Assembly (NCBI RefSeq): GCF_902859805.1
Contig: NZ_CADIKC010000013.1
Coordinates: forward strand, 1 to 64,000
Source: Paraburkholderia sediminicola
GTDB taxonomy: Bacteria > Pseudomonadota > Gammaproteobacteria > Burkholderiales > Burkholderiaceae
Length of the DNA: 64,000 bases
Direction of reading: 5' to 3'
Shown piece after piece: positions 1-8,700 of this stretch; the first letter of the stretch is position 1, and each line of letters opens with the position of its first letter. The position numbers were made by a program, and so were the translations under genes. Below the pieces are notes generated by a model. It was given only the letters and a program-made list of their open reading frames with translations, did no database searches and was not told the origin of the DNA.

Positions 1-59
1 AACGACTCCACGCCGATGATAGTGCGGATTCCCGTGTGAAAGTAGGTAATCGTCAGGCT
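1..59 (+). rRNA. rrf: 5S ribosomal RNA, 3' part only
   Basis: The window opens inside a 5S rRNA gene. The bases up to about 59 match the conserved 3' half of betaproteobacterial 5S rRNA, ending in the usual TCAGGCT that would pair with the missing 5' end. The rest of the rrn operon (16S, 23S) must lie upstream of the window. A Rho-independent terminator follows within 15 bases, which supports this being the operon end. The exact 3' base is uncertain by one or two positions. Confidence 0.9.
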
Positions 60-72
60 CCCCTGCAGCATC

Positions 73-109
73 AGAAACCCCACCCCATAAAGGTGGGGTT
101 TCTGCGTTT
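73..109 (+). terminator. Rho-independent terminator of the rRNA operon
   Basis: A 12-bp perfect stem (AGAAACCCCACC at 73-84 with GGTGGGGTTTCT at 92-103) is followed by a T-containing tail. It lies just after the 5S gene and separates the rRNA operon from the tRNA-tuf operon. Confidence 0.85.
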
Positions 110-171
110 ACGGTCGGAGCTGGAATCACCATATAAGTGAGAGCTATGAGTTTGGAACGGTCAAGCGAGCC

Positions 172-200
172 TTGACAGCAAGCGGTTGTTCCCTCATAAT
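172..200 (+). promoter_or_regulatory. Sigma-70 promoter of the tRNA-tuf operon
   Basis: A perfect -35 box TTGACA (172-177) and a CATAAT -10 box (195-200) are separated by 17 bp. Transcription would start near 207, just before tRNA-Tyr. No terminator-quality hairpin is seen among the three tRNAs and tuf, so this promoter probably drives all of them, as in the tyrU-glyT-thrT-tufB operon of E. coli. Confidence 0.8.
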
Positions 201-214
201 CATCAGTTCTCTGC

Positions 215-300
215 GGAGGGGTGCCCGAGTGGCTAAAGGGGGCAGACTGTAAATCTGTTGGCTTACGCCTACGTTGGTTCGAATCCAACCTCCTCCACCA
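215..300 (+). tRNA. tRNA-Tyr (anticodon GTA)
   Basis: An 86-nt class II tRNA with a long variable arm and encoded CCA end. The acceptor stem pairs GGAGGGG with CTCCTCC (one G-U), the T-loop is TTCGAAT and the anticodon triplet is GTA. It is the first gene of the tRNA-Tyr/Gly/Thr-tuf operon. Confidence 0.96.
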
Positions 301-341
301 GAATGCAAGCTGTAGCAGTAGTTGGGAATCCATGGATCCTT

Positions 342-415
342 GCGGGTGTAGCTCAATGGTAGAGCAGAAGCCTTCCAAGCTTACGACGAGGGTTCGATTC
401 CCTTCACCCGCTCCA
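342..415 (+). tRNA. tRNA-Gly (anticodon TCC)
   Basis: A 74-nt tRNA with a seven-base acceptor stem GCGGGTG/CACCCGC, T-loop TTCGATT, anticodon TCC and encoded CCA. It lies 41 nt after tRNA-Tyr in the same transcript. Confidence 0.96.
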
Positions 416-431
416 GTAACAAAGAAGTAGC

Positions 432-506
<75 letters not shown>

Positions 507-569
507 GAAGTACTCGGTGATTGTTTGCGCGCGGCGCAACGTACGGATAAATCCTCTTAGGAGTCGAAA

Positions 570-1760
570 ATGGCCAAGGGTAAGTTTGAGCGGACCAAGC
601 CGCACGTGAACGTCGGCACGATCGGTCACGTTGACCACGGCAAGACCACGCTGACGGCAGCGATCACGACGGTGCTGACCAAGAAGTTTGGCGGCGAAGC
701 AAAGGCATACGACCAGATCGACGCGGCGCCGGAAGAAAAGGCACGTGGTATCACGATCAACACGGCGCACGTCGAGTACGAAACGGCTAACCGCCACTAC
801 GCACACGTCGACTGCCCGGGCCACGCTGACTATGTGAAGAACATGATCACGGGCGCAGCGCAGATGGACGGCGCGATCCTGGTGTGCTCGGCTGCAGACG
901 GCCCGATGCCGCAAACGCGTGAGCACATCCTGCTGGCGCGTCAGGTTGGCGTTCCGTACATCATCGTGTTCCTGAACAAGTGCGACATGGTGGACGACGC
1001 TGAGCTGCTGGAACTCGTCGAGATGGAAGTTCGCGAACTTCTGTCGAAGTACGACTTCCCGGGCGACGACACGCCGATCATCAAGGGTTCGGCCAAGCTG
1101 GCGCTGGAAGGCGACACGGGCGAGCTGGGCGAAGTGGCGATCATGAACCTGGCCGACGCGCTGGACACGTACATCCCGACGCCGGAGCGCGCAGTTGACG
1201 GTGCGTTCCTGATGCCGGTGGAAGACGTGTTCTCGATCTCGGGTCGCGGCACGGTGGTGACGGGTCGCGTTGAGCGCGGCGTCGTGAAGGTTGGCGAGGA
1301 AATCGAAATCGTCGGTATCAAGCCGACGGTGAAGACGACCTGCACGGGCGTGGAAATGTTCCGCAAGCTGCTCGACCAGGGTCAGGCAGGCGACAACGTG
1401 GGTATCCTGCTGCGCGGCACGAAGCGTGAAGACGTGGAGCGTGGCCAGGTTCTGGCGAAGCCGGGTTCGATCAACCCGCACACGCACTTCACGGCTGAAG
1501 TGTACGTGCTGAGCAAGGACGAAGGCGGCCGCCACACGCCGTTCTTCAACAACTATCGTCCGCAGTTCTACTTCCGTACAACGGACGTGACGGGCTCGAT
1601 CGAGTTGCCGAAGGACAAGGAAATGGTCATGCCGGGCGACAACGTGTCGATCACGGTGAAGCTGATCAACCCGATCGCGATGGAAGAAGGTCTGCGCTTC
1701 GCAATCCGCGAAGGCGGCCGTACGGTCGGCGCAGGTGTGGTTGCCAAGATTCTCGAGTAA
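570..1760 (+). CDS. tuf: Elongation factor Tu, copy 1 (tRNA-linked)
   Basis: Encodes a 396-residue EF-Tu, the GTPase that delivers aminoacyl-tRNA to the ribosome. The G1 motif GHVDHGKT lies near residue 20, followed by DCPGHADYV (G3) and NKCD (G4), then two beta-barrel domains ending KILE. The start is supported by AGGAG at 559-563. The protein is identical to the second copy at 19793-20983, and the DNA is identical from codon 8 to the stop. This copy is co-transcribed with upstream tRNAs and is followed by a hairpin and tRNA-Trp. Confidence 0.98.
   Translation: MAKGKFERTKPHVNVGTIGHVDHGKTTLTAAITTVLTKKFGGEAKAYDQIDAAPEEKARGITINTAHVEYETANRHYAHVDCPGHADYVKNMITGAAQMDGAILVCSAADGPMPQTREHILLARQVGVPYIIVFLNKCDMVDDAELLELVEMEVRELLSKYDFPGDDTPIIKGSAKLALEGDTGELGEVAIMNLADALDTYIPTPERAVDGAFLMPVEDVFSISGRGTVVTGRVERGVVKVGEEIEIVGIKPTVKTTCTGVEMFRKLLDQGQAGDNVGILLRGTKREDVERGQVLAKPGSINPHTHFTAEVYVLSKDEGGRHTPFFNNYRPQFYFRTTDVTGSIELPKDKEMVMPGDNVSITVKLINPIAMEEGLRFAIREGGRTVGAGVVAKILE
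591..1760 (+). repeat. Long direct repeat, tuf copy 1 (about 1170 bp)
   Basis: From the CGG of codon 8 through the stop codon this stretch appears identical to 19814-20983. The two copies differ only at five synonymous codons before it (codons 2, 3, 5, 6 and 7) and diverge completely right after the stop. Both sense and antisense translations of the two copies agree, which supports base-level identity. The pattern indicates recurrent gene conversion. Confidence 0.9.
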
Positions 1761-1791
1761 CGCCAGAAAGTTCTCGTTGATCGGTAGTTTC

Positions 1792-1815
1792 GGGGTTGGC
1801 GGTGTCGTCAACCCC
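1792..1815 (+). other. Hairpin between tuf and tRNA-Trp
   Basis: GGGGTTG (1792-1798) pairs with CAACCCC (1809-1815) around a 10-base loop. It lacks a run of T, so it is more likely an RNA-processing or stability element between the mRNA and the tRNA than an efficient terminator. Confidence 0.5.
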
Positions 1816-1825
1816 AAAATGGTTT

Positions 1826-1901
1826 AGGGGTATAGCTCAACTGGCAGAGCGTCGGTCTCCAAAACCGAAGGTTGGGGGTTCGATTCCCTCTGCCCCTGCC
1901 A
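1826..1901 (+). tRNA. tRNA-Trp (anticodon CCA)
   Basis: A 76-nt tRNA with acceptor stem AGGGGTA/TGCCCCT, T-loop TTCGATT, anticodon CCA and encoded terminal CCA. It lies between tuf and secE, its usual place in many proteobacteria. Confidence 0.95.
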
Positions 1902-1937
1902 ACTCTCGCGTCGTTTATGGCGCTTCGTTAAGGTGTT

Positions 1938-2318
1938 ATGGCGAATCCTTCCGTCGAAACTGTAAATACATCCGGCGACAAGCTGATGCTCGTCGCGGGC
2001 GTATTGTTGGTCTTGGCCGGGTTCGTGGGGTTCTTCTGGCTCAGCGGCCAGGAATGGTACGTCCGCGGAGCCGCCTTGGCTGTTGGCGCTATCGCTGGTG
2101 TTGCAGTCGGTCTTCTCTCCGCGCCTGGCAAGGGTTTCATCGCTTTCGCCAAAGACTCGTACAAAGAAGTTCGCAAGGTTGTCTGGCCGACTCGTAAAGA
2201 GGCCACCCAGACAACGCTCGTAGTGTTCGGCTTCGTGTTCGTCATGGCGATCTTTCTTTGGATCAGCGATAAATCCATCGAATGGGCGATTTTCTCGGTG
2301 ATTCTGGGTTGGAAATGA
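1938..2318 (+). CDS. secE: Preprotein translocase subunit SecE
   Basis: A 126-residue inner-membrane protein, close to the 127 residues of E. coli SecE, with two hydrophobic segments in the first 60 residues and one at the C terminus. The conserved cytoplasmic SecE segment (FAKDSYKEVRKVVWPTRKEA) precedes the last membrane helix. SecE clamps the SecY channel; secY itself is at 30801. The gene lies one base before nusG, so the two are probably translationally coupled. Confidence 0.96.
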   Translation: MANPSVETVNTSGDKLMLVAGVLLVLAGFVGFFWLSGQEWYVRGAALAVGAIAGVAVGLLSAPGKGFIAFAKDSYKEVRKVVWPTRKEATQTTLVVFGFVFVMAIFLWISDKSIEWAIFSVILGWK

Positions 2319-2319
2319 T

Positions 2320-2877
2320 ATGAGCGATACTCCGGCATCCCCGAGCGGTAAACGTTGGTACGTGGTGCACGCCTACTCCGGCATGGAGAAGAGCGTGCAA
2401 CGTGCGCTTCAAGAGCGCATCGAACGTGCCGGCATGCAAGACCAGTTTGGTCAAATCCTCGTTCCGACTGAAGAAGTGGTCGAGGTGAAAGGCGGTCACA
2501 AATCAGTGACCGAACGTCGTTTCTTCCCGGGTTATGTCCTGGTGGAAATGGAAATGACGGACGAAACGTGGCATCTCGTGAAGAACACGGCAAAGGTGAC
2601 GGGTTTCGTAGGCGGTGCGCGTAATCGTCCGAGCCCGATTTCCCCGCGGGAAGTCGAGAAGATCATGTCGCAAATGCAGGAAGGCGTGGAAAAGCCGCGT
2701 CCGAAGACCCTGTTCGAAGTAGGCGAGATGGTGCGGGTGAAGGACGGTCCGTTCACGGATTTCAACGGCAGCGTCGAGGAAGTGAACTACGAAAAGTCGC
2801 GCGTCCGTGTTTCCGTTACAATCTTCGGCCGCGCAACGCCGGTCGAGCTGGAATTCGGCCAGGTCGAAAAGTTGTAA
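2320..2877 (+). CDS. nusG: Transcription termination/antitermination factor NusG
   Basis: A 185-residue protein with the N-terminal NGN domain (WYVVHAYSGMEKSVQRAL at residues 13-30) and a C-terminal KOW domain (FEVGEMVRVKDGPFTDFNG). It binds RNA polymerase, suppresses pausing and links it to Rho or to ribosomal protein S10. Its length matches the family. It follows secE by one base; the ATG is the only good start after the secE stop. Confidence 0.97.
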   Translation: MSDTPASPSGKRWYVVHAYSGMEKSVQRALQERIERAGMQDQFGQILVPTEEVVEVKGGHKSVTERRFFPGYVLVEMEMTDETWHLVKNTAKVTGFVGGARNRPSPISPREVEKIMSQMQEGVEKPRPKTLFEVGEMVRVKDGPFTDFNGSVEEVNYEKSRVRVSVTIFGRATPVELEFGQVEKL

Positions 2878-3042
2878 TCCAAAATTCTACGGGGCGCACC
2901 GGTCGGTGCGTTCCGTATTTCGCGCTTACGGTCCGCGTAATGGCCGTTGAGGAGCGTAAGTAGTCTGTTTTTCGGCGAACGCGCGTTACTACTCACTGAA
3001 TGTCCGCTTGTACTAGGGCGGCGTTCCTAAGAGGTTTTCAAA
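2878..3042 (+). promoter_or_regulatory. nusG-rplK intergenic leader
   Basis: A 165-nt gap holding a compact hairpin (CGCACC 2895-2900, GGTGCG 2905-2910) with no T run, then the AAGAGG ribosome site of rplK. In E. coli ribosomal protein L1 represses the L11-L1 operon through a site in this position. I cannot assign an L1 site from the sequence, and no convincing -35/-10 pair stands out. Confidence 0.35.
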
Positions 3043-3474
3043 ATGGCAAAGAAAATCATCGGCTTTATCAAGCTGCAGATTCCTGCAGGTAAAGCCAACC
3101 CGTCGCCGCCGGTCGGTCCGGCACTGGGCCAGCGCGGCCTGAACATCATGGAGTTCTGCAAGGCGTTCAACGCGCAGACTCAAGCTATGGAACCGGGTCT
3201 GCCGATTCCGGTCGTGATCACCGCGTTCGCGGACAAGAGCTTCACGTTCGTTCTGAAGACGCCGCCGGCTACGGTTCTGATCAAGAAGGCAGCGAAGATC
3301 GACAAGGGTTCGGCCAAGCCGCACACCGACAAGGTCGGCAAGATCACCCGCGCTCAAGCTGAAGACATCGCCAAGACCAAGATGCCCGATCTGACGGCAG
3401 CTGATCTGGACGCAGCGGTTCGTACGATCGCTGGTAGCGCCCGCTCGATGGGCATCACCGTGGAGGGCGTGTAA
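3043..3474 (+). CDS. rplK: 50S ribosomal protein L11
   Basis: A 143-residue L11, full length for the family. It has the N-terminal domain with the PxxPxGPALGQRGLNIMEFCKAFN signature around residues 20-42, which binds the GTPase-associated centre and thiostrepton-type antibiotics, and the C-terminal 23S rRNA-binding domain ending SMGITVEGV. The stop codon abuts the rplA start, indicating coupled translation. Confidence 0.97.
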   Translation: MAKKIIGFIKLQIPAGKANPSPPVGPALGQRGLNIMEFCKAFNAQTQAMEPGLPIPVVITAFADKSFTFVLKTPPATVLIKKAAKIDKGSAKPHTDKVGKITRAQAEDIAKTKMPDLTAADLDAAVRTIAGSARSMGITVEGV

Positions 3475-4173
3475 ATGGCTAAGCTTTCAAAACGTCTGCA
3501 AGCATTTGCAGCCAAGGTTGATCGTCAAAAGCTGTACGCGATCGACGAAGCTCTGTCGCTCGTGAAGGAATGCGCAAGCGCGAAGTTCGACGAGTCGATC
3601 GACGTTGCAGTGCAACTCGGCATCGACGCGAAGAAGTCGGACCAAGTTGTTCGTGGCTCGGTCGTGCTGCCGGCTGGTACCGGTAAGTCGGTTCGCGTGG
3701 CTGTGTTTGCACAAGGCGAAAAGGCTGAGCAAGCTCGTGCAGCTGGCGCAGAAGTCGTCGGTATGGAAGACCTGGCTGAACAAGTCAAGGCTGGTAAGCT
3801 GGACTTCGATATCGTGATCGCTTCGCCGGACACGATGCGCGTTGTCGGTACGCTTGGTCAGATCCTCGGCCCGCGCGGCCTGATGCCGAACCCGAAGGTT
3901 GGCACGGTTACGCCGGACGTCGCGACTGCAGTCAAGAACGCCAAGGCTGGTCAGGTGCAATTCCGTGTCGACAAGGCCGGTATCATCCACGCCACGATTG
4001 GCCGTGCTTCGTTCGAGCCGACGGCTCTGCGCAGCAACCTGAACGCTCTCGTCGACGCGCTGCAAAAGGCGAAGCCGGCAACGAGCAAGGGTGTCTACCT
4101 GCGTAAGGTTGCACTGTCGAGCACGATGGGCGTTGGCGTTCGCGTCGACCAGGCATCGCTCGCAGCACAGTAA
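3475..4173 (+). CDS. rplA: 50S ribosomal protein L1
   Basis: A 232-residue L1, which builds the mobile L1 stalk at the ribosomal E site and in many bacteria also represses its own operon. The central signature GPRGLMPNPKVGTVT lies near residue 130. The ATG directly follows the rplK stop. A hairpin with a short T run follows, separating this pair from the L10 unit. Confidence 0.97.
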   Translation: MAKLSKRLQAFAAKVDRQKLYAIDEALSLVKECASAKFDESIDVAVQLGIDAKKSDQVVRGSVVLPAGTGKSVRVAVFAQGEKAEQARAAGAEVVGMEDLAEQVKAGKLDFDIVIASPDTMRVVGTLGQILGPRGLMPNPKVGTVTPDVATAVKNAKAGQVQFRVDKAGIIHATIGRASFEPTALRSNLNALVDALQKAKPATSKGVYLRKVALSSTMGVGVRVDQASLAAQ

Positions 4174-4183
4174 TAAATTTCAT

Positions 4184-4209
4184 CGCCTCGATGTGAGTCG
4201 AGGCGGTTT
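4184..4209 (+). terminator. Hairpin terminator or attenuator after rplA
   Basis: CGCCTCG (4184-4190) pairs perfectly with CGAGGCG (4199-4205) around an 8-base loop and is followed by GTTTT. The short T run suggests partial termination between rplKA and rplJL. Confidence 0.6.
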
Positions 4210-4261
4210 TATGGGCTTTGGGCGGTCGCAAGATGGCAGTCTGCATTGAGCGACCGGTTGT

Positions 4262-4335
4262 CAAAGACCGTTGGCGGGAACGCAGCAGGTAGGCGAACCC
4301 TTAATGCAAAGCCAACGCAGATGGCGAACCCGAAA
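4262..4335 (+). promoter_or_regulatory. L10 leader (autoregulatory element of rplJL)
   Basis: The gap between rplA and rplJ contains GACCGTTGGCG, a central TTAATG and GCCAACGCAGATGG, the characteristic pattern of the ribosomal L10 leader. CGTTGGC (4269-4275) pairs with GCCAACG (4311-4317). In E. coli the L10(L12)4 complex binds this RNA to repress rplJ translation. About 140 bases lie between it and the rplJ start, and I see no other gene in the 302-base gap. Confidence 0.75.
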
Positions 4336-4475
4336 AGGTTTTGTAGTGATGAAGCTGGTTGAGATTCGCAGCGATGTGGGTTTCAGGCGGTCGAAATACT
4401 CCTGACTGGTCGGACGCCGTTATTGAACGCGGTACACAAGGCGCACGCTGCGTGTATCGAATCTGGAGGTTAACC

Positions 4476-4979
4476 GTGCCACTCAATAAAGAAAGCAAGC
4501 AGGCCGTCGTCGCTGAGGTTGCCGCGCAAGTCGCGAAAGCCCAGACCGTGGTTCTGGCTGAGTATCGTGGGATCACGGTTGGCGATCTGACCAAGCTGCG
4601 CGCGAAAGCGCGTGAGCAACAGGTTTACCTTCGCGTGTTGAAAAACACGTTGGCGCGTCGCGCTGTCGAAGGTACCCCGTTTGCTTCTTTGGCAGAGCAG
4701 ATGACCGGTCCCCTGATCTACGGCATCTCGGAAGATGCTATTGCTGCTGCTAAGGTCGTCAACGACTTCGGCAAGAGCAATGACAAGTTGATCATCAAGG
4801 CTGGTTCCTACGAAGGCAAGGTGATGGACAAGGCTGGCGTGCAAGCGCTGGCAAACATCCCGAGCCGCGAAGAACTGCTCTCCAAGCTGTTGTACGTTAT
4901 GCAAGCACCTGTTTCCGGCTTTGCGCGCGCTCTGGCCGCGCTGGCAGAAAAGAAACAAGGCGAAGAAGCTGCTGCTTAA
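4476..4979 (+). CDS. rplJ: 50S ribosomal protein L10
   Basis: Encodes a 167-residue L10 that anchors the L7/L12 stalk. The GTG at 4476 is chosen because GGAGG lies at 4465-4469 and the product then begins VPLNKESKQAVV, the normal L10 N terminus; a longer in-frame ATG at 4359 would add 39 residues overlapping the leader RNA. The C-terminal helix that carries L7/L12 dimers is present. rplL follows 63 bases later. Confidence 0.95.
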   Translation: MPLNKESKQAVVAEVAAQVAKAQTVVLAEYRGITVGDLTKLRAKAREQQVYLRVLKNTLARRAVEGTPFASLAEQMTGPLIYGISEDAIAAAKVVNDFGKSNDKLIIKAGSYEGKVMDKAGVQALANIPSREELLSKLLYVMQAPVSGFARALAALAEKKQGEEAAA

Positions 4980-5042
4980 CGCACTTCAGTCGAGCGTGAT
5001 TGATCGCTGGCTGTATCCGAATTCAATTTAGGAGTATTTCAA

Positions 5043-5417
5043 ATGGCAATCGCAAAAGATGACATCCTCGAGGCAGTAAGCTCGATGTCGGTTCTGGAAC
5101 TGAACGAGCTGGTTAAGGCGTTCGAAGAAAAGTTTGGCGTGTCGGCAGCTGCTGTTGCAGTGGCAGGCCCGGCAGGCGGCGGCGCTGCTGCTGCTGCTGA
5201 AGAGCAAACCGAATTCACGGTCAACCTGACGGAAGTCGGCGCGAACAAGGTTTCGGTCATTAAGGCTGTTCGTGAACTGACGGGTCTCGGCCTGAAGGAA
5301 GCGAAGGACCTGGTCGACGGTGCACCGAAGCCTGTTAAGGAATCGGTACCGAAGGCTGCTGCTGAAGAAGCCAAGAAGAAGTTGGAAGAAGCCGGCGCGA
5401 AGGCTGAAATCAAGTAA
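5043..5417 (+). CDS. rplL: 50S ribosomal protein L7/L12
   Basis: A 124-residue L7/L12, the multicopy stalk protein that recruits translation factors. It has an N-terminal dimerisation helix, an Ala/Gly-rich hinge around residues 37-58 and the factor-binding C-terminal domain with the VIKAVRELTGLGLKEAKDLV signature. AGGAG at 5031-5035 supports the start. A terminator-like hairpin follows. Confidence 0.97.
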   Translation: MAIAKDDILEAVSSMSVLELNELVKAFEEKFGVSAAAVAVAGPAGGGAAAAAEEQTEFTVNLTEVGANKVSVIKAVRELTGLGLKEAKDLVDGAPKPVKESVPKAAAEEAKKKLEEAGAKAEIK

Positions 5418-5436
5418 GTTTCGGCGCGTTGTGCGA

Positions 5437-5467
5437 AGGCTGGCGGTTTTCCACCGCCGGCCTTTTT
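5437..5467 (+). terminator. Terminator-like hairpin after rplL
   Basis: An 11-bp stem with one G-U pair (5437-5447 with 5453-5463) and a 5-base loop runs into a TTTTT tract. It lies between rplL and rpoB, where partial termination (attenuation) lowers RNA polymerase expression relative to L7/L12 in E. coli. Confidence 0.75.
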
Positions 5468-5787
5468 GTGCTTTGTGGGAACCATGTTTTTGTCAGCCAG
5501 TTTCGGCAAGAACAGGGATCCCAGAAGCCAAAGAAAATCGCCTATCGGCAATATCGACCGGCGCTTCTCTTTGTCTTCTGAAGCGACTGCAGAAGGCAAG
5601 TTTGGTCGGGTAGCGGGCAACATAGGCATCCGCTGCCGTCAGCCAGCGGTTGGTAGCGGCCAACCACCAAGCTTCTAGGCTCGTTCAAGCCATCGGACGG
5701 CCATCGGGTCTCAGTCGGTGAACACTCGGGTTGTCTCATCAAGGTATCCTGCCTCGACAACAATGCCCGCCGTGATTCGGAGATCGT
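5468..5787 (+). other. rplL-rpoB intergenic region, no gene seen
   Basis: About 320 bases with no supported gene. It contains a GGTTGG/CCAACC hairpin (5648-5653 with 5660-5665) and a long-loop pairing AGAAGC/GCTTCT (5523-5528 with 5563-5568). In E. coli the equivalent spacer carries an RNase III site. No convincing promoter is visible, so rpoBC is probably transcribed mainly by read-through. Confidence 0.45.
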
Positions 5788-8700
5788 ATGCAATATTCCT
5801 TCACCGAGAAGAAGCGCATTCGCAAGAGTTTTGCGAAGCGCCCCATCGTTCACCAAGTACCTTTCCTGCTGGCTACCCAGCTTGAATCATTCAGCACGTT
5901 TCTGCAAGCAGACACGTCGTCCACGCAACGCAAGCCGGAAGGCCTGCAGGCTGCGTTTACATCCGTTTTCCCGATCGTTTCGCACAACGGTTTTGCGCGT
6001 CTCGAGTTCGTCAGCTACATGCTGTCGCCGCCGGCATTCAACATCAAGGAATGTCAGCAGCGCGGTTTGACGTACTGCTCCGCACTGCGCGCGAAAGTGC
6101 GCCTGGTGCTGCTCGACAAGGAATCGCCGAGCAAGCCGGTCGTCAAGGAAGTGAAGGAACAGGAAGTGTACATGGGCGAAATTCCGCTCATGACGCCGAC
6201 GGGTTCGTTCGTCATCAACGGCACGGAACGTGTGATCGTTTCGCAGCTGCATCGTTCGCCGGGCGTGTTCTTCGAACACGACAAGGGCAAGACGCACAGC
6301 TCGGGCAAGCTCCTGTTCTCGGCCCGTATCATTCCTTACCGCGGTTCGTGGCTCGACTTCGAATTCGATCCGAAGGACGTGCTGTACTTCCGCGTTGACC
6401 GCCGTCGCAAGATGCCGGTCACGATCCTGCTGAAGGCGATTGGCCTGACGCCGGAACAGATCCTCGCAAACTTCTTCGTGTTCGACAATTTCACGCTGAT
6501 GCCGGAAGGCGCGCAGATGGAATTCGTGCCGGAGCGTCTGCGTGGTGAAGTCGCGCGCTTTGACATCACTGATCGTGATGGCAACGTGATCGTCCAGAAG
6601 GACAAGCGGATCAACGCCAAGCACATTCGCGATCTCGACAACGCGAAGACGAAGTTCATCTCGGTGCCGGAAGACTATCTGCTCGGCCGCGTGCTCGCGA
6701 AGAACGTCGTCGACGGCGACACGGGTGAAGTCATCGCTAACGCGAACGACGAAATCACCGAAACCGTCCTCGAAAAGCTCCGCGAATCGAAGATCAAAGA
6801 CATCCAGACGCTCTACACGAACGATCTGGATCAAGGTCCGTACATCTCGTCGACGCTGCGTATCGACGAAACCGCGGACAAGATGGCTGCACGCATTGCG
6901 ATCTACCGCATGATGCGTCCGGGCGAACCGCCGACCGAAGAAGCGGTCGAGGCGCTGTTCAACCGTCTGTTCTACAGCGAAGACGCATACGACCTGTCCA
7001 AGGTGGGTCGTATGAAGTTCAACCGCCGTGTCGGTCGCGACGAAATCGTCGGCCCGATGACGCTGCAAGACGACGACATCCTCGCCACGATCAAGATCCT
7101 GGTCGAGCTGCGTAACGGCAAGGGCGAAGTGGACGACATCGACCACTTGGGCAATCGTCGTGTGCGTTGCGTCGGCGAACTGGCGGAAAACCAGTTCCGC
7201 GCAGGTCTCGTGCGTGTCGAACGTGCTGTGAAGGAACGCCTCGGCCAGGCCGAAAGCGAAAACCTGATGCCGCACGACCTGATCAACTCGAAGCCGATTT
7301 CGTCGGCGATTCGCGAGTTCTTCGGTTCGTCGCAGCTGTCGCAGTTTATGGACCAGACCAACCCGCTGTCGGAAATCACCCACAAGCGCCGTGTCTCGGC
7401 ACTTGGTCCGGGCGGTTTGACGCGTGAGCGCGCCGGCTTTGAAGTTCGCGACGTGCACCCGACCCACTATGGCCGTGTGTGCCCGATTGAAACGCCGGAA
7501 GGTCCGAACATCGGCCTGATCAACTCGCTCGCACTGTACGCGCACCTGAACGAATACGGCTTCCTCGAAACGCCGTATCGCAAGGTTGTGGACAGCAAGG
7601 TGACCGATCAGATCGACTACCTGTCGGCGATCGAAGAAGGCCGTTACGTGATCGCTCAGGCGAACGCGGCGGTGGCTGCTGATGGCTCGCTGACTGACGA
7701 ACTGGTGTCGTCGCGTGAAGCAGGCGAAACGCTGATGGTTACGCCGGACCGCATCCAGTACATGGACGTGGCGCCGTCGCAGATCGTCTCGGTCGCAGCT
7801 TCGCTGATTCCGTTCCTCGAGCACGATGACGCGAACCGCGCATTGATGGGTTCGAACATGCAGCGTCAGGCTGTGCCGTGTCTGCGTCCTGAAAAGGCCG
7901 TGGTCGGTACGGGTATCGAACGCACGGTGGCAGTCGACTCGGGTACGACGGTTCAGGCATTCCGCGGTGGCGTGGTCGATTACGTCGACGCAGGCCGTAT
8001 GGTGATCCGCGTGAACGACGATGAAGCCGTTGCTGGCGACGTCGGCGTGGACATCTACAACCTGATCAAGTACACGCGTTCGAACCAGAACACGAACATC
8101 AACCAGCGCCCGATCGTGAAGGTCGGCGATATCGTGTCGCGTGGCGACGTGCTGGCTGACGGTGCATCGACCGACCTCGGCGAACTGGCTCTCGGCCAGA
8201 ACATGCTGGTCGCGTTCATGCCGTGGAACGGCTACAACTTCGAAGATTCGATCTTGATCTCGGAGAAGGTGGTTGCTGACGACCGTTACACGTCGATCCA
8301 CATCGAAGAACTGAACGTCGTAGCTCGCGATACGAAGCTCGGACCGGAAGAAATCACGCGCGACATCTCGAACCTGGCTGAAGTGCAACTCGGCCGTCTC
8401 GATGAGTCGGGCATCGTCTACATCGGCGCCGAAGTCGAAGCAGGCGACGTGCTGGTCGGTAAGGTCACGCCGAAGGGCGAAACCCAGCTGACGCCGGAAG
8501 AAAAGCTGCTGCGCGCGATCTTCGGTGAAAAGGCTTCGGACGTGAAGGATACGTCGCTGCGCGTGCCGTCGGGCATGAGCGGCACGGTCATCGACGTGCA
8601 AGTGTTCACGCGTGAAGGCATTCAGCGCGACAAGCGTGCGCAACAGATCATCGACGATGAACTGAAGCGTTATCGCCTCGACCTGAACGACCAGCTGCGT

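Noticed and set aside
221..430. A 69-codon frame over tRNA-Tyr and tRNA-Gly, and other frames across tRNAs
   Set aside because: They read through well-formed tRNA genes; the translation is an artefact.
7384..7402. Rifampicin-resistance change in RpoB
   Set aside because: The key residues (Q519, D522, H532, R535, S537) are all of the sensitive type; Thr524 is a natural difference from E. coli and not a known resistance change.
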